A DNA stretch of 64,000 nucleotides, taken from an uncultured Chelatococcus sp. Its GTDB lineage: Bacteria > Pseudomonadota > Alphaproteobacteria > Rhizobiales > Beijerinckiaceae. Positions 43,070 to 51,863 of the stretch are shown here, piece after piece. Position 1 is the stretch's first letter. Each line of letters opens with the position of its first letter. The stretch lies in assembly GCA_937863995.1 (NCBI GenBank), contig CALMIK010000096.1, positions 1 through 64,000 on the forward strand, written 5' to 3'. The position numbers and the translations under genes are program-made. The notes beneath the pieces were generated by a model. That model did no database searches and was not told where the DNA came from. It saw nothing but the letters and a program-made list of their open reading frames with translations.

Positions 43070-44221
43070 ATGACGAAACCCATCCTGATCGTCGGCGCGG
43101 GTCTGTCGGGGGCGGTCATCGCCCGCGCGCTCGCCGAAGCCGGGCATGCGGTCATCGTTGTCGACGAACGCAACCACGTCGCGGGCAATTGCCACACCGC
43201 TCGCGACGCCCGGTCCGGGGTCATGCTGCACACCTACGGCCCGCACATCTTCCACACCGACGACGATGAGGTCTGGCGCTACGTCAACTCCCACGCGCGG
43301 TTTCGGCCCTACACCCACCGCGTGAGGATCACGACGGGCGAACGCGTGTTCACGCTGCCGATCAACCTGCACACCATCAACCAGTTTTTCGGCCGCGCCT
43401 TCCGTCCCGCCGAGGCGCGGGCCTTCATCAACTCGCTGTCATCCGCGCCCTCCGGCAGCGAGCCCCGGACATTCGAGGAGCAGGCGCTGAAGTTCGTTGG
43501 CCGCGATCTCTACGAGGCGTTCCTGCGCGGCTACACGCTGAAGCAGTGGGGCCGGGAGCCGGCCGAGTTGCCGGCAAGTGTGCTGAAACGCCTGCCGCTG
43601 CGCTTCAACTACGACGACAGCTACTTTTCCCACCGCTTCCAGGGCATGCCGGAAGACGGCTACACCGCCATGGTCGACAACATCCTGAGCCACGAGAGAA
43701 TCGCGCTGCGCCTTGGTGTCCCCTTCATGCGCGGTGAGGCCGCATCTTTCAGCCACATCTTCTATTCCGGGCCGATCGACCGCTATTTCGATCACGCGTG
43801 GGGAAGGCTTGAGTACCGCACGCTCGATTTCGAGACCTTTCATCATGACGGCGACTATCAGGGATGCGCCGTCATGAACTATGGCGATGCGGGAGCGCCG
43901 CACACGCGGATCACCGAATACCGGCATTTCACCGCCTGGGAGGAGCACGCCGTAAGCGTCTGCCACCGGGAGTTCCCGCGTGCGTGCGCACCGGGCGACA
44001 TTCCCTATTATCCGGTGCGGCTTGCCGACGACACCGCGATGCTGAAGCGCTACGTCGCCCGCGCCCGGGCCGAGAAGGGAGTCACCTTCGTCGGGCGGCT
44101 CGGCACCTATCGCTACCTCGACATGGACGTCACGATCCGTGAGGCGCTCGACGCGGCGCGGCTTTTCATCGACCACGCCGCGCTTGGGCGGGCGATGCCG
44201 GCTTTTTGCGTCGATCCATAG
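43070..44221 (+). CDS. glf: UDP-galactopyranose mutase
   Basis: The 383-residue flavoenzyme interconverts UDP-galactopyranose and UDP-galactofuranose. The FAD-binding motif PILIVGAGLSGAVIARALAEAGHAV is at the N-terminus. It is followed by the Glf signatures GNCHTARD, HTYGPHIFHTDDDEVW and YTLKQWGREPAELP. The C-terminal GRLGTYRYLDMD motif, which contacts the flavin, is intact. Length and motifs fit the bacterial family. It is downstream of a GT2 gene with a short gap and is convergent with kpsF. Confidence 0.95.
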   Translation: MTKPILIVGAGLSGAVIARALAEAGHAVIVVDERNHVAGNCHTARDARSGVMLHTYGPHIFHTDDDEVWRYVNSHARFRPYTHRVRITTGERVFTLPINLHTINQFFGRAFRPAEARAFINSLSSAPSGSEPRTFEEQALKFVGRDLYEAFLRGYTLKQWGREPAELPASVLKRLPLRFNYDDSYFSHRFQGMPEDGYTAMVDNILSHERIALRLGVPFMRGEAASFSHIFYSGPIDRYFDHAWGRLEYRTLDFETFHHDGDYQGCAVMNYGDAGAPHTRITEYRHFTAWEEHAVSVCHREFPRACAPGDIPYYPVRLADDTAMLKRYVARARAEKGVTFVGRLGTYRYLDMDVTIREALDAARLFIDHAALGRAMPAFCVDP

Positions 44222-44226
44222 AGCGT

Positions 44227-45216
44227 TTACACGGTGCCGGTGCGCACGAGATCCAGAATGTGGACGATGCCGACCGGGCGGCCGTCTTCGTCCGCCACGA
44301 TCAGCGCGCCCACCTTGGTGCGCTCCACAATCTGCAGCGCCTCGCCCGCCAGCGTGTCGGGGGCGATCACCTTGGGATCGCGGGTCATCACCTCGTCGAC
44401 GCTGCGGGCGGGCAGATCGTTCGTCATGTGGCGGCGCAGGTCGCCGTCGGTGACGATGCCCGCGAGCGTCTCGTCTGGGTTGACGACCAACACGCAGCCA
44501 AACCCCTTGGCGCTCATCTCGACGAGCGCCTGCGCCATCGGGGCGCCCGAGGCCACGCGCGGCAGCCGGTCGCCGGTGTGCATCACGTCGCGCACGAAAC
44601 GCAGCTGCGCGCCGAGCCTGCCGCCCGGGTGGAACACCTTGAAATCCTGCGCCGAGAAGCCGCGCGCCTCGATGAGCGCGATGGCGAGCGCGTCGCCGAT
44701 GACGAGCTGCATGGTGGTCGAGGTGGTGGGCGCCAGGCCATTAGGGCAGGCTTCCTCGACGCGCGGCAGGATCAGCCCGACATCGGCGGCGCGCCCCAGC
44801 TCCGACTGGCCGTTGGAGGTGATGGCCACCACGGGGATGTCGAAGCGCTTCGCATAGGTGAGGATCGCCGACAGCTCCGCCGTGTCGCCGGACCACGACA
44901 GGGCGAGGACGATGTCGTCGGCCTGGATCTGGCCGAGATCGCCGTGGCTCGCTTCGGACGGATGGACGAAATAGGCCGATGTGCCCGTCGACGACAGCGT
45001 GGCGGCGATCTTGCGCGCGACGTGGCCCGACTTGCCCATGCCGGTGACGATCACGCGGCCAGACGCGGCGCGGATGCGGGCGACGGCATCGCGAAAGGGG
45101 GCTCCGAGCCCGTTCGACAGGGCGAGGGCGAGCTCGTCGAGGCCGCGGCGCTCGATATCGATGGTCGCGAGCGCCGAGGCGAGGGCGTCGAAGGGCGCTT
45201 GACGGGCAGCCTGCAT
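44227..45216 (-). CDS. kpsF: D-arabinose-5-phosphate isomerase (KpsF/GutQ/KdsD)
   Basis: The 329-residue enzyme converts ribulose-5-phosphate to arabinose-5-phosphate, the first step to Kdo for lipopolysaccharide or capsule. An N-terminal SIS domain includes RVIVTGMGKSGHVARKIAATLSS and the PTTSTTMQL motif. Two C-terminal CBS domains follow. All family motifs are present. I chose the ATG at 45216; AGGAG lies 12 bases upstream, and a GTG at 45246 is possible. It is convergent with glf. hemH lies 72 bases upstream on the same strand. Confidence 0.93.
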   Translation of the reverse strand: MQAARQAPFDALASALATIDIERRGLDELALALSNGLGAPFRDAVARIRAASGRVIVTGMGKSGHVARKIAATLSSTGTSAYFVHPSEASHGDLGQIQADDIVLALSWSGDTAELSAILTYAKRFDIPVVAITSNGQSELGRAADVGLILPRVEEACPNGLAPTTSTTMQLVIGDALAIALIEARGFSAQDFKVFHPGGRLGAQLRFVRDVMHTGDRLPRVASGAPMAQALVEMSAKGFGCVLVVNPDETLAGIVTDGDLRRHMTNDLPARSVDEVMTRDPKVIAPDTLAGEALQIVERTKVGALIVADEDGRPVGIVHILDLVRTGTV

Positions 45217-45288
45217 GATCGGGTTATTCTCCTGCAAAGGCGGCACATGTAGCTTGCAATCGCCGCCGCTGCAATCGCGGCGCGCGGA

Positions 45289-46344
45289 TCAGACGTCGAT
45301 CCAGCCGCGCAGCTCGCGCCGCACCACATGGGCGACGACGTCCATGCCCTCGGGCGAATCGTTGAGGCAGGGAATGGCCGCGAAATGCTCGCCGCCGTTT
45401 TCCTCGAAATATTCCCGGTTCTCCCCGCCGATTTCCTCCAGCGTCTCCAGGCAGTCGGCCGAAAAGCCCGGCGTGATGATGGCGAGCCGCTTGATGCCGC
45501 TTTTCGCCAGCGCGATCACGGTCTCGTCGGTATAGGGCGTCAGCCATTCCTCGTTGCCGAAGCGAGACTGGAAGGTGAGCATCAGCCGGTCGGGCGCCAT
45601 GCCCATCGCCTCGCACAGCAGCGCATGGGAGCGTTGGCACTGGCTGCGGTAGGGGTCGCCCTTCAGGATGTAGCTCTTGGGAACGCCGTGGAACGACACG
45701 AGGATCTTTTCGGGTTCGAAGTCGAGCCCCGCCAGCGACCGGCGCAGGCCCGCCGCCAGCGCCTCGATGTAGACCGGGTCGTCATAATAAGGCGGGCTCA
45801 CGCGGATGGTCGGCTGCCAGCGCATCTGCATCAGCGCCTCGAAGGCCTTGTCGCAGGCGGTTGCCGTCGTCGCCGCCGCATATTGCGGATAGAGCGGCAC
45901 CAGCAGGATGCGGTCGCAGCCGGCGTCCTGCAGCGCCTGAAGGCGATCCTTGACGCTGGGGAACCCGTAACGCATGGCCCAGTCGACGGTGATCCGCTCA
46001 CGTGCGTCCGGCGCGGTCTCGTCGATGATCCGGCTGAGTTTTTCCGCCTGCGCGCGGGTAATGGTCTTGAGCGGCGATTCGTTGCGCTCGCGGTTCCAGA
46101 TGGTGTCGTAGTCGCGCCCCTTGGGGCCGGGGCGCTTGGTGAGCACGATGAGGTTGAGGACCGGCCACCAGATCAGCCGCGACGTCTCGATCACCCGCCT
46201 GTCGGAGAGGAATTCCTTCAGATACCGCCGCATCGACCAGTAGTCGGTGGCCTCGGGCGTGCCGAGGTTGAGCAGCAGCACGCCGATGCGCCCGCTCTCG
46301 AACACGGGGAAGGCATCGGCGGAGGCGGCGGGAGTGGAGGGCAT
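45289..46344 (-). CDS. hemH: Ferrochelatase
   Basis: The 351-residue enzyme inserts ferrous iron into protoporphyrin IX, the last step of haem synthesis. The N-terminal IGVLLLNLGTPEATDYWSMRRYL is typical. The catalytic His is in LVSFHGVPKSYILKGDPY (about residue 208). The conserved TFQSRFGNEEWLTPYT and TPGFSADCLETLEE motifs follow. The ATG at 46344 has AAGGA seven bases upstream; the GTG two codons earlier is less likely. It diverges from tonB, which suggests that the 416-base gap carries iron-responsive control. Confidence 0.95.
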   Translation of the reverse strand: MPSTPAASADAFPVFESGRIGVLLLNLGTPEATDYWSMRRYLKEFLSDRRVIETSRLIWWPVLNLIVLTKRPGPKGRDYDTIWNRERNESPLKTITRAQAEKLSRIIDETAPDARERITVDWAMRYGFPSVKDRLQALQDAGCDRILLVPLYPQYAAATTATACDKAFEALMQMRWQPTIRVSPPYYDDPVYIEALAAGLRRSLAGLDFEPEKILVSFHGVPKSYILKGDPYRSQCQRSHALLCEAMGMAPDRLMLTFQSRFGNEEWLTPYTDETVIALAKSGIKRLAIITPGFSADCLETLEEIGGENREYFEENGGEHFAAIPCLNDSPEGMDVVAHVVRRELRGWIDV

Positions 46345-46760
46345 CGTCACGTCCTTGGTTGCGGGCCGCGCGAGCGACGGGCCGCGGAAGCGGTCTCTCT
46401 GGCCTAAATACGCGCAAGATCACGCGCAAGATCACGCGCTTGTAATCCGAATCGGCCGTGTATCCAACATGCGTCGGCACTGCAATGGAAGCTGCCCGAA
46501 AATCAAGAGCCTCGTAACCGGCTTTGAACAGGGAGCTTTTTCGCCTGTCTTTCACGCTTCTAAACTTCTAAAGCGCTGAAATAGCTGATTAATTTTCCTT
46601 GATTCTTGCTTCTGCGGCGTTTACTTGTTGCCCGACCCTGAATGGAAGCCGGTGTGCGGCGCACATGTAATGTGCGGGCCGTGCGGTGAGACTGCGAGCC
46701 GCGACGGTTGCGGCGGGAGTGACAGCAGGCAAGAGCTTCGGAATTGAGTGCGGCGACGGA
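46345..46760. promoter_or_regulatory. Divergent hemH/tonB control region
   Basis: This gap has no gene. It contains a 12-base tandem repeat, CGCGCAAGATCA, at 46411-46422 and 46423-46434, with a third partial unit. Further right are two direct copies of TTCTAAA (46558-46564 and 46566-46572). The half-site resembles one arm of the iron control elements bound by Irr in Hyphomicrobiales, but here the arms are direct rather than inverted. Iron control is therefore a hypothesis. Confidence 0.4.
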
Positions 46761-47696
46761 ATGAGCATTGCAACCTTTCACGACGAAGGCCCGGAACCCA
46801 AGGCATTGCTGCGCTGGGTGCTCGCGGCGGTGCTGGTGGTGGCGGTCCACGGCGGACTGGCGGCGCTGGTCGATTCCTGGAAGCGGGATGACCCGTTCCC
46901 CCAGGAGTCGGCGCCTGCGGTCATGATCGACATGGTCCCGTCCGGCGCGCCCGACATTGCCTCCGACGATGCCGACCCCGGCCCGCTGGCCGATGAAGCT
47001 CCTCCGATGGAGGACCTGCCCGAGGTGGAAGAGGCCCCGCCCATCGAGGACGTGCAGCCCGAACCCATCCCGGAACCGGAGCCTGTGCCCGAGCCGTTGC
47101 CTGAACCCGTTGAGCCCGAGCTTGTGGAGACGCCGCCCGTGGTCGATCCCGCGGTGTCGCTGCCGCCTCCGCCGCCTCCGCGTGAGGTGGTAGAAGAGAA
47201 ACCCGAGCCGAAACCCGAACCCAAGCCCGAGCCGAAACCTAAGCCGAAGCCCGAGCCCAAAAAGGTGGAAAAGCCGAAGGCTCAGCCGCGCCGCAACACC
47301 GACCGCCCGCCGGCGGAGCGCACCTCCGCGCCGCCGAGCTCGAGCGGTCAGCCCGGCCCGCGCTCCGCGGCGCCTTCGTCGGCGGGAGGGACGGCAAGCC
47401 TTTCGGCCGCGCCGCCTTCCTGGCGCGGCAGTATTGTGGCGCATATCAACCGCCACAAGCGCTATCCCCCGGCGGCGCGCCTGCGCGGCGAGGAGGGCGC
47501 GGCGCATGTGCGCTTCGTCATAGATCGGGCGGGCAAGGTGCTCTCCTACCAGTTGCTGGGGACATCCGGCTCGGCCCTGCTTGATCAGGAGGCACAGGCG
47601 ACGATACGACGCGCGTCACCCTTCCCGCCGATACCCGATTCGGTGCCGGGCAGCAGCATGCCGATCTCCCTTCCCCTCAAGTTCAACCTGAGATGA
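46761..47696 (+). CDS. tonB: TonB energy-transducing protein
   Basis: The 311-residue protein has an N-terminal membrane anchor (about residues 17-37, LLRWVLAAVLVVAVHGGLAAL, with the functional His). A long periplasmic spacer is rich in Glu-Pro and Lys-Pro repeats (about residues 75-185). The TonB C-terminal domain includes YPPAARLRGEEGAAHVRF, the family YP motif. It couples the ExbB/ExbD motor to outer-membrane receptors; exbBD genes are not in the window. The frame is open upstream to 46686, but the anchor fits the ATG at 46761. The permease gene follows within 13 bases. Confidence 0.92.
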   Translation: MSIATFHDEGPEPKALLRWVLAAVLVVAVHGGLAALVDSWKRDDPFPQESAPAVMIDMVPSGAPDIASDDADPGPLADEAPPMEDLPEVEEAPPIEDVQPEPIPEPEPVPEPLPEPVEPELVETPPVVDPAVSLPPPPPPREVVEEKPEPKPEPKPEPKPKPKPEPKKVEKPKAQPRRNTDRPPAERTSAPPSSSGQPGPRSAAPSSAGGTASLSAAPPSWRGSIVAHINRHKRYPPAARLRGEEGAAHVRFVIDRAGKVLSYQLLGTSGSALLDQEAQATIRRASPFPPIPDSVPGSSMPISLPLKFNLR

Positions 47697-47709
47697 ATTG
47701 AAAGCACCG

Positions 47710-48795
47710 ATGACCGTGTCTCGCGATGTGGCCGCCGCCAGGCCGCCGGAGGATGACGCCGGCGGCCTGGCGCGCCAATACGGCCGCTTCATCGCGGTAA
47801 GGGTGGCGCTGCTCATTGGTCTTGCGGTGGCGCTGGGGCTATCGTTCCTCGCGGATGTCGCCACCGGCACCTCGAATCTCGCCGCCGCCGACATCCTGCG
47901 CGGCCTTGTCGACGGTTCCACCCTTACCCGGTCGCAGGCGGTGATCCTGTGGGAGGTGCGGCTGCCTTACGCGGTGATGGCGGTGCTCGTTGGCGCGGCG
48001 CTCGGCCTTGCGGGCGCGGAAATGCAGACCGTGCTCAACAACGCTCTCGCCAGCCCCTTCACGCTCGGCGTGTCGGCGGCCGCCATGCTCGGCGCGGCTG
48101 TCGTCATCGTGTTCAACGTGCTGCCCGCGTGGTTCGACCAGAACTACGGCATCGCGCTCGGCGCCTTCGTGTTTGCGTTGGGCTCGACCATGCTCATTCA
48201 GGCGCTGTCGCGGCTTTACGGCGCCACCGTCGACACGGTGGTGCTGTTCGGCATCGCCATGGTGTTCGTGCTGAACGCGCTCACGGCGCTGATTCAGTTC
48301 GTGGCCGATACCGACGCGCTGCAGCAGGTCGTGTTCTGGAACATGGGGAGCCTCACGCGCGCCACCTGGGACAAGATCGTCATCGTGGCGGCGGTGCTGG
48401 CGCTGTGCCTGCCGCTGTCGATGACGCAGGTGTGGGCGATGACGGCGTTGCGCGGCGGCGAGGACCATGCCCGCAGCTTCGGCATTCCGGTGGAGCGGCT
48501 GCGGCTTCTCGTCATGCTGCGTGTCAGCCTGCTGGCGGCTGTGGCGGTTTGCTTCGTCGGCACCATTGGCTTCATCGGCCTCGTCGGCCCGCACATCGCG
48601 CGCCTGGCGCTGGGCGAGGATCATCGCTTCTACCTGCCGGGCGCGGCGCTCGCGGGGGCGCTGGTGTTGTCGCTCGCCTCCATCGCCAGCAAGCTCATCG
48701 TGCCCGGCATCATCCTGCCGGTGGGCATCGTCACGTCGCTCGTCGGCATTCCCCTGTTCATGGGCCTCATCCTGAGCCAGCGGAGGCGCGCATGA
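47710..48795 (+). CDS. FecCD/BtuC-family iron-chelate ABC permease
   Basis: The 361-residue protein has about ten membrane segments and the family motifs VRLPYAVMAVLVGAALGLAGAEMQTVLNNALASP near the N-terminus and GTIGFIGLVGPHIARLALG in the last third. It would transport an iron-siderophore, haem or cobalamin across the inner membrane. A TTG at 47698 is an alternative start. The stop overlaps the ATPase start by four bases. No periplasmic binding protein and no outer-membrane receptor accompany it here. Confidence 0.9.
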   Translation: MTVSRDVAAARPPEDDAGGLARQYGRFIAVRVALLIGLAVALGLSFLADVATGTSNLAAADILRGLVDGSTLTRSQAVILWEVRLPYAVMAVLVGAALGLAGAEMQTVLNNALASPFTLGVSAAAMLGAAVVIVFNVLPAWFDQNYGIALGAFVFALGSTMLIQALSRLYGATVDTVVLFGIAMVFVLNALTALIQFVADTDALQQVVFWNMGSLTRATWDKIVIVAAVLALCLPLSMTQVWAMTALRGGEDHARSFGIPVERLRLLVMLRVSLLAAVAVCFVGTIGFIGLVGPHIARLALGEDHRFYLPGAALAGALVLSLASIASKLIVPGIILPVGIVTSLVGIPLFMGLILSQRRRA

Positions 48796-49598
48796 GCGGC
48801 GCGCTCAGGCTGGAGAACGTCAGCGTCGGCTACGGACGCAAGCCGGTGCTCGACCACCTCGACATCGGCCCTTTGCCGCCGGGTTCGCTCGTGGCGGTGG
48901 TGGGGTCGAATGCGGTCGGCAAGTCGACGCTGCTCAAGGCCATCGCCGGCCTGCGGACCGCGAGCGGTCGCATCCTGCTCGGCGACACCGATCTGACGCA
49001 ATTGCCGCTCACGCGGCGCGTGCGTCTCGTCGGCTACCTGTCGCAGGCGCTGCCGCAGCCGACCTCGCTCGTGGCCTACGAGGCGGTGACGAGCGCCTTC
49101 CGGGCCGTGCGCGGCGACCTGTCGGCGCCAGAGGCCGAGCGCATGGTGGAAGACGTGTTCTCGGCGCTCGACCTGCGTTCGCTGGCGCTGCGGCGGCTGT
49201 CGGAGATGTCCGGCGGCCAGCGGCAGATGGTGGGGCTCGCGCAGGTTCTGGTGCGCAAGCCGCCGCTGTTGCTGCTCGACGAGCCCACGAGCGCGCTCGA
49301 CCTGCGCTGGCAGCTCAACGTGCTGCAGACGGTGCGCGCCATCACCCGCGAGGAAGGCGCCATCTGCCTGATGGCGATCCACGACATCAACCTGGCGCTG
49401 CGCTTCTGCGACCGTATCGTGGTGCTCGGCGGCGGGGGGCTGCTGGCCGAGGGAACGCCCGAGGCCGTGATGGACGCGGCCCTTTTGCGCCGCGCCTACG
49501 GCATCGAGGGCCGGGTGGAGCGCTGCTCGCACGGCTTCCCGATCGTACTGACCGACCGGGCGGTGGCGCCCGATCCGGCAGCGCGCGCGATATCCTGA
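48792..49598 (+). CDS. FecE-type ABC transporter ATPase
   Basis: The 268-residue ATPase has Walker A VVGSNAVGKSTLLKAIAGL (about residues 35-53), the Q-loop GYLSQALPQPTSL, signature MSGGQRQMVGLAQ, Walker B LLLLDEPTSALD and the H-loop MAIHDINLA. The signature is MSGGQ rather than the more usual LSGGQ. The ATG at 48792 overlaps the permease stop, with CGGAGG six bases upstream. It powers the FecCD-type permease, giving an operon tonB-permease-ATPase. Confidence 0.92.
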   Translation: MSGALRLENVSVGYGRKPVLDHLDIGPLPPGSLVAVVGSNAVGKSTLLKAIAGLRTASGRILLGDTDLTQLPLTRRVRLVGYLSQALPQPTSLVAYEAVTSAFRAVRGDLSAPEAERMVEDVFSALDLRSLALRRLSEMSGGQRQMVGLAQVLVRKPPLLLLDEPTSALDLRWQLNVLQTVRAITREEGAICLMAIHDINLALRFCDRIVVLGGGGLLAEGTPEAVMDAALLRRAYGIEGRVERCSHGFPIVLTDRAVAPDPAARAIS

Positions 49599-49683
49599 GC
49601 CCGACGCCGGATCGTGGCGCCGATCGTGGCGCGTCACCACACAATAATATAAAGTGACGCACACGGGGAGAAAGGCGGCCTTC

Positions 49684-50340
49684 ATGCCCTTCACCGATCG
49701 CGTCGATGCCGGACGGCAGCTTGCAGCAGCGCTCGCGCACTACAAGGCGGAGCGCCCGGTGGTGCTGGCCTTGCCGCGCGGCGGTGTGCCTGTGGCGGCC
49801 GAAATAGCCACAGCCCTCGATGCGCCGCTCGACATCGTTCTGGTGCGCAAGATCGGCGTGCCGTTCCACCTGGAACTGGCGATGGGCGCCGTCGTCGACG
49901 GCCCCGCGCCGCTCACGGTGCGCAATCGTGAGATCATCGCCTCCGCCGGCGTCAGCGATGCGATGTTCGATCTCGCGCTCGACCGCGAGCTTCGGGAAAT
50001 AGGGCGGCGGCGCGAATATTATCTCGGCGGGCGCGCTCGTGTGGACATCGCCGGGCGCACGGTCATCGTTGTCGATGACGGCGTCGCCACCGGCGCGACG
50101 ACCCGCGCCGCGTTACGCGCCGTGCGCGCGGCGCATCCGGCGCGGATCGTGCTCGCGATCCCGGTTGCGCCGACCGCGATACTGGCGGACCTGCGCACCG
50201 AGGCCGACGACACCGTCTGCCTGGAGCACTACGCGGATTTCAGCGCGGTCGGCTATTTCTACGGCGATTTCGGGCAGGTATCCGACGCCGAGGTTGTGAA
50301 CCTGCTGGCGAGCCATCCGGCGTCGAAATCCCCTTCGTGA
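49684..50340 (+). CDS. Phosphoribosyltransferase-fold protein
   Basis: The 218-residue protein has a type I phosphoribosyltransferase fold. It starts FTDRVDAGRQLAAAL and has VLALPRGGVPVAAEIA, a motif of the standalone family often annotated as predicted phosphoribosyltransferase. The PRPP-binding loop is VIVVDDGVATGATTRAAL at about residues 124-141. The substrate base is unknown. The ATG at 49684 has AAAGG eight bases upstream. Relatives are often found near dienelactone hydrolases or stress genes, but neither is seen here. Confidence 0.85.
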   Translation: MPFTDRVDAGRQLAAALAHYKAERPVVLALPRGGVPVAAEIATALDAPLDIVLVRKIGVPFHLELAMGAVVDGPAPLTVRNREIIASAGVSDAMFDLALDRELREIGRRREYYLGGRARVDIAGRTVIVVDDGVATGATTRAALRAVRAAHPARIVLAIPVAPTAILADLRTEADDTVCLEHYADFSAVGYFYGDFGQVSDAEVVNLLASHPASKSPS

Positions 50341-50436
50341 CATCACCGTTTCCGCCGCGGACTTTGGGCTGGCGCAATGAATTCGCCGCCGGCGTCCATT
50401 AAACGGAGGTTTGAACGCATGTAAGGTGGAAACGAC

Positions 50437-51789
50437 ATGACCACGCCGCTGCTGGATAAATATGGTGCCGCCCGCCTGCCGCGCTACACCAGCTACCCGA
50501 CGGCCCCGCTCTTCTCCGCAGCCGTCGACGCGCAAGCCTACGGCGGCTGGCTTGCCGATCTCGCGCCCGACGCGCGGACGGCGCTTTATCTCCACATTCC
50601 CTTTTGCCGCGCCATGTGCTGGTATTGCGGCTGCCACACCAGCATCACCCGGCGCGACGCGCCGGTGGAGGAATATCTCGCCGTGCTGGGCGCGGAGATC
50701 GATCTCGTCGCCCGTCGGACGGCGGAGCGGCCTGTCATCGACGACGTGCATTTCGGCGGCGGCACGCCCACTATCATGTGTCCCGAGGCGTTCCTCGTGC
50801 TTATGGCGGCGCTGCGCGACCGTTTTCGTTTCCATGCCGACACGGCCATCGCCATCGAGATCGACCCGCGCACCCTCAGCCGCGCGATGGCGGCGGCGCT
50901 CGGCGAAGGCGGCGTCCGGCGGGCGAGCCTCGGCGTGCAGAGTTTCGACCCGCAGGTGCAGCAGGCCATCAACCGCCTTCAGAGCGCCGAACGCACGGCG
51001 GAAGCCATCGCCGATCTGCGCGCGGCGGGTGTCGCCAGCATCAACATCGACCTGATCTACGGCCTGCCGCACCAGACGGAACGCTCGTGCGTCGATACCG
51101 CGCTGGCGGCGGCGGCCATGCGCCCGCAACGCTTCGCCGTGTTCGGCTACGCCCATGTTCCGTCGTTCAAGAAGCATCAGCGGCTCGTCGACGAGAGCGT
51201 CCTGCCCGGCGCGCACGCGCGCAACGCCCAGGCCGAAGCCATTGCCGCCGCGCTCACCGGCGCGGGCTATCGCCGCATCGGCCTCGATCATTACGCGTTG
51301 CCCGACGATTCGCTGGCGCTCGCCGAGGGGGAAGGGCGGCTGCGGCGCAACTTCCAGGGCTACACCACCGATGCCAGCGAGGCGCTGATCGGACTCGGAG
51401 CCTCCTCCATCGGCCAGATGCCGCAAGGCTTCGTACAGAATGAAGTCGCAACCCATACCTATGCGCGGCGCGTCCGCGACGGCGGGCTGGCCACCGCGAA
51501 AGGGTATCGCCTGACCCGCGAGGACCGCTTACGCGCGGCGGTGATCGAGCGGCTGATGTGTGACTTCCGCGCGGATCTCGGCGGTATCGGCCGCGCGTAC
51601 GGCATGGACGCGGGCAGCCTCCTCGACGGCAACGACCGGCTCGACGGTCTCGTGCGCGACGGCATCGCCTCTATCGAGGGCGATGTCGTTACCGTCTCCG
51701 GCGACCACCGCTTCCTGGTGCGCACCGTGGCCGCCTGCTTCGACGCCTATCTCGGGGGCAGCGGGCGCACGCACGGGCAAGCGGCCTGA
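50437..51789 (+). CDS. hemN: Oxygen-independent coproporphyrinogen III oxidase
   Basis: The 450-residue radical SAM enzyme converts coproporphyrinogen III to protoporphyrinogen IX without oxygen. The cluster motif CxxxCxxC is C57, C61 and C64 in FCRAMCWYCGCH. The preceding YTSYPTAPLF is the HemN-specific N-terminus, and GVQSFDPQVQQAINR and DLIYGLPHQT follow. It is true HemN rather than the related HemW, judged by the N-terminal motif and the extra Cys66 after the cluster. AAGGTGGAAA precedes the start. No FNR-type site was found in the 96 bases upstream. Confidence 0.93.
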   Translation: MTTPLLDKYGAARLPRYTSYPTAPLFSAAVDAQAYGGWLADLAPDARTALYLHIPFCRAMCWYCGCHTSITRRDAPVEEYLAVLGAEIDLVARRTAERPVIDDVHFGGGTPTIMCPEAFLVLMAALRDRFRFHADTAIAIEIDPRTLSRAMAAALGEGGVRRASLGVQSFDPQVQQAINRLQSAERTAEAIADLRAAGVASINIDLIYGLPHQTERSCVDTALAAAAMRPQRFAVFGYAHVPSFKKHQRLVDESVLPGAHARNAQAEAIAAALTGAGYRRIGLDHYALPDDSLALAEGEGRLRRNFQGYTTDASEALIGLGASSIGQMPQGFVQNEVATHTYARRVRDGGLATAKGYRLTREDRLRAAVIERLMCDFRADLGGIGRAYGMDAGSLLDGNDRLDGLVRDGIASIEGDVVTVSGDHRFLVRTVAACFDAYLGGSGRTHGQAA

Positions 51790-51863
51790 GCTCCGGCGCG
51801 GGCCGGGTGGCGGCGGCCCGCCTTCTCCTGTAAAACGGTTGCAGGCACCAGCGGAGATGCGCC

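Noticed and set aside
46822..47290. Pro-Glu/Pro-Lys repeats as a mobile or CRISPR-like repeat
   Set aside because: They are the normal periplasmic spacer of TonB encoded in frame.
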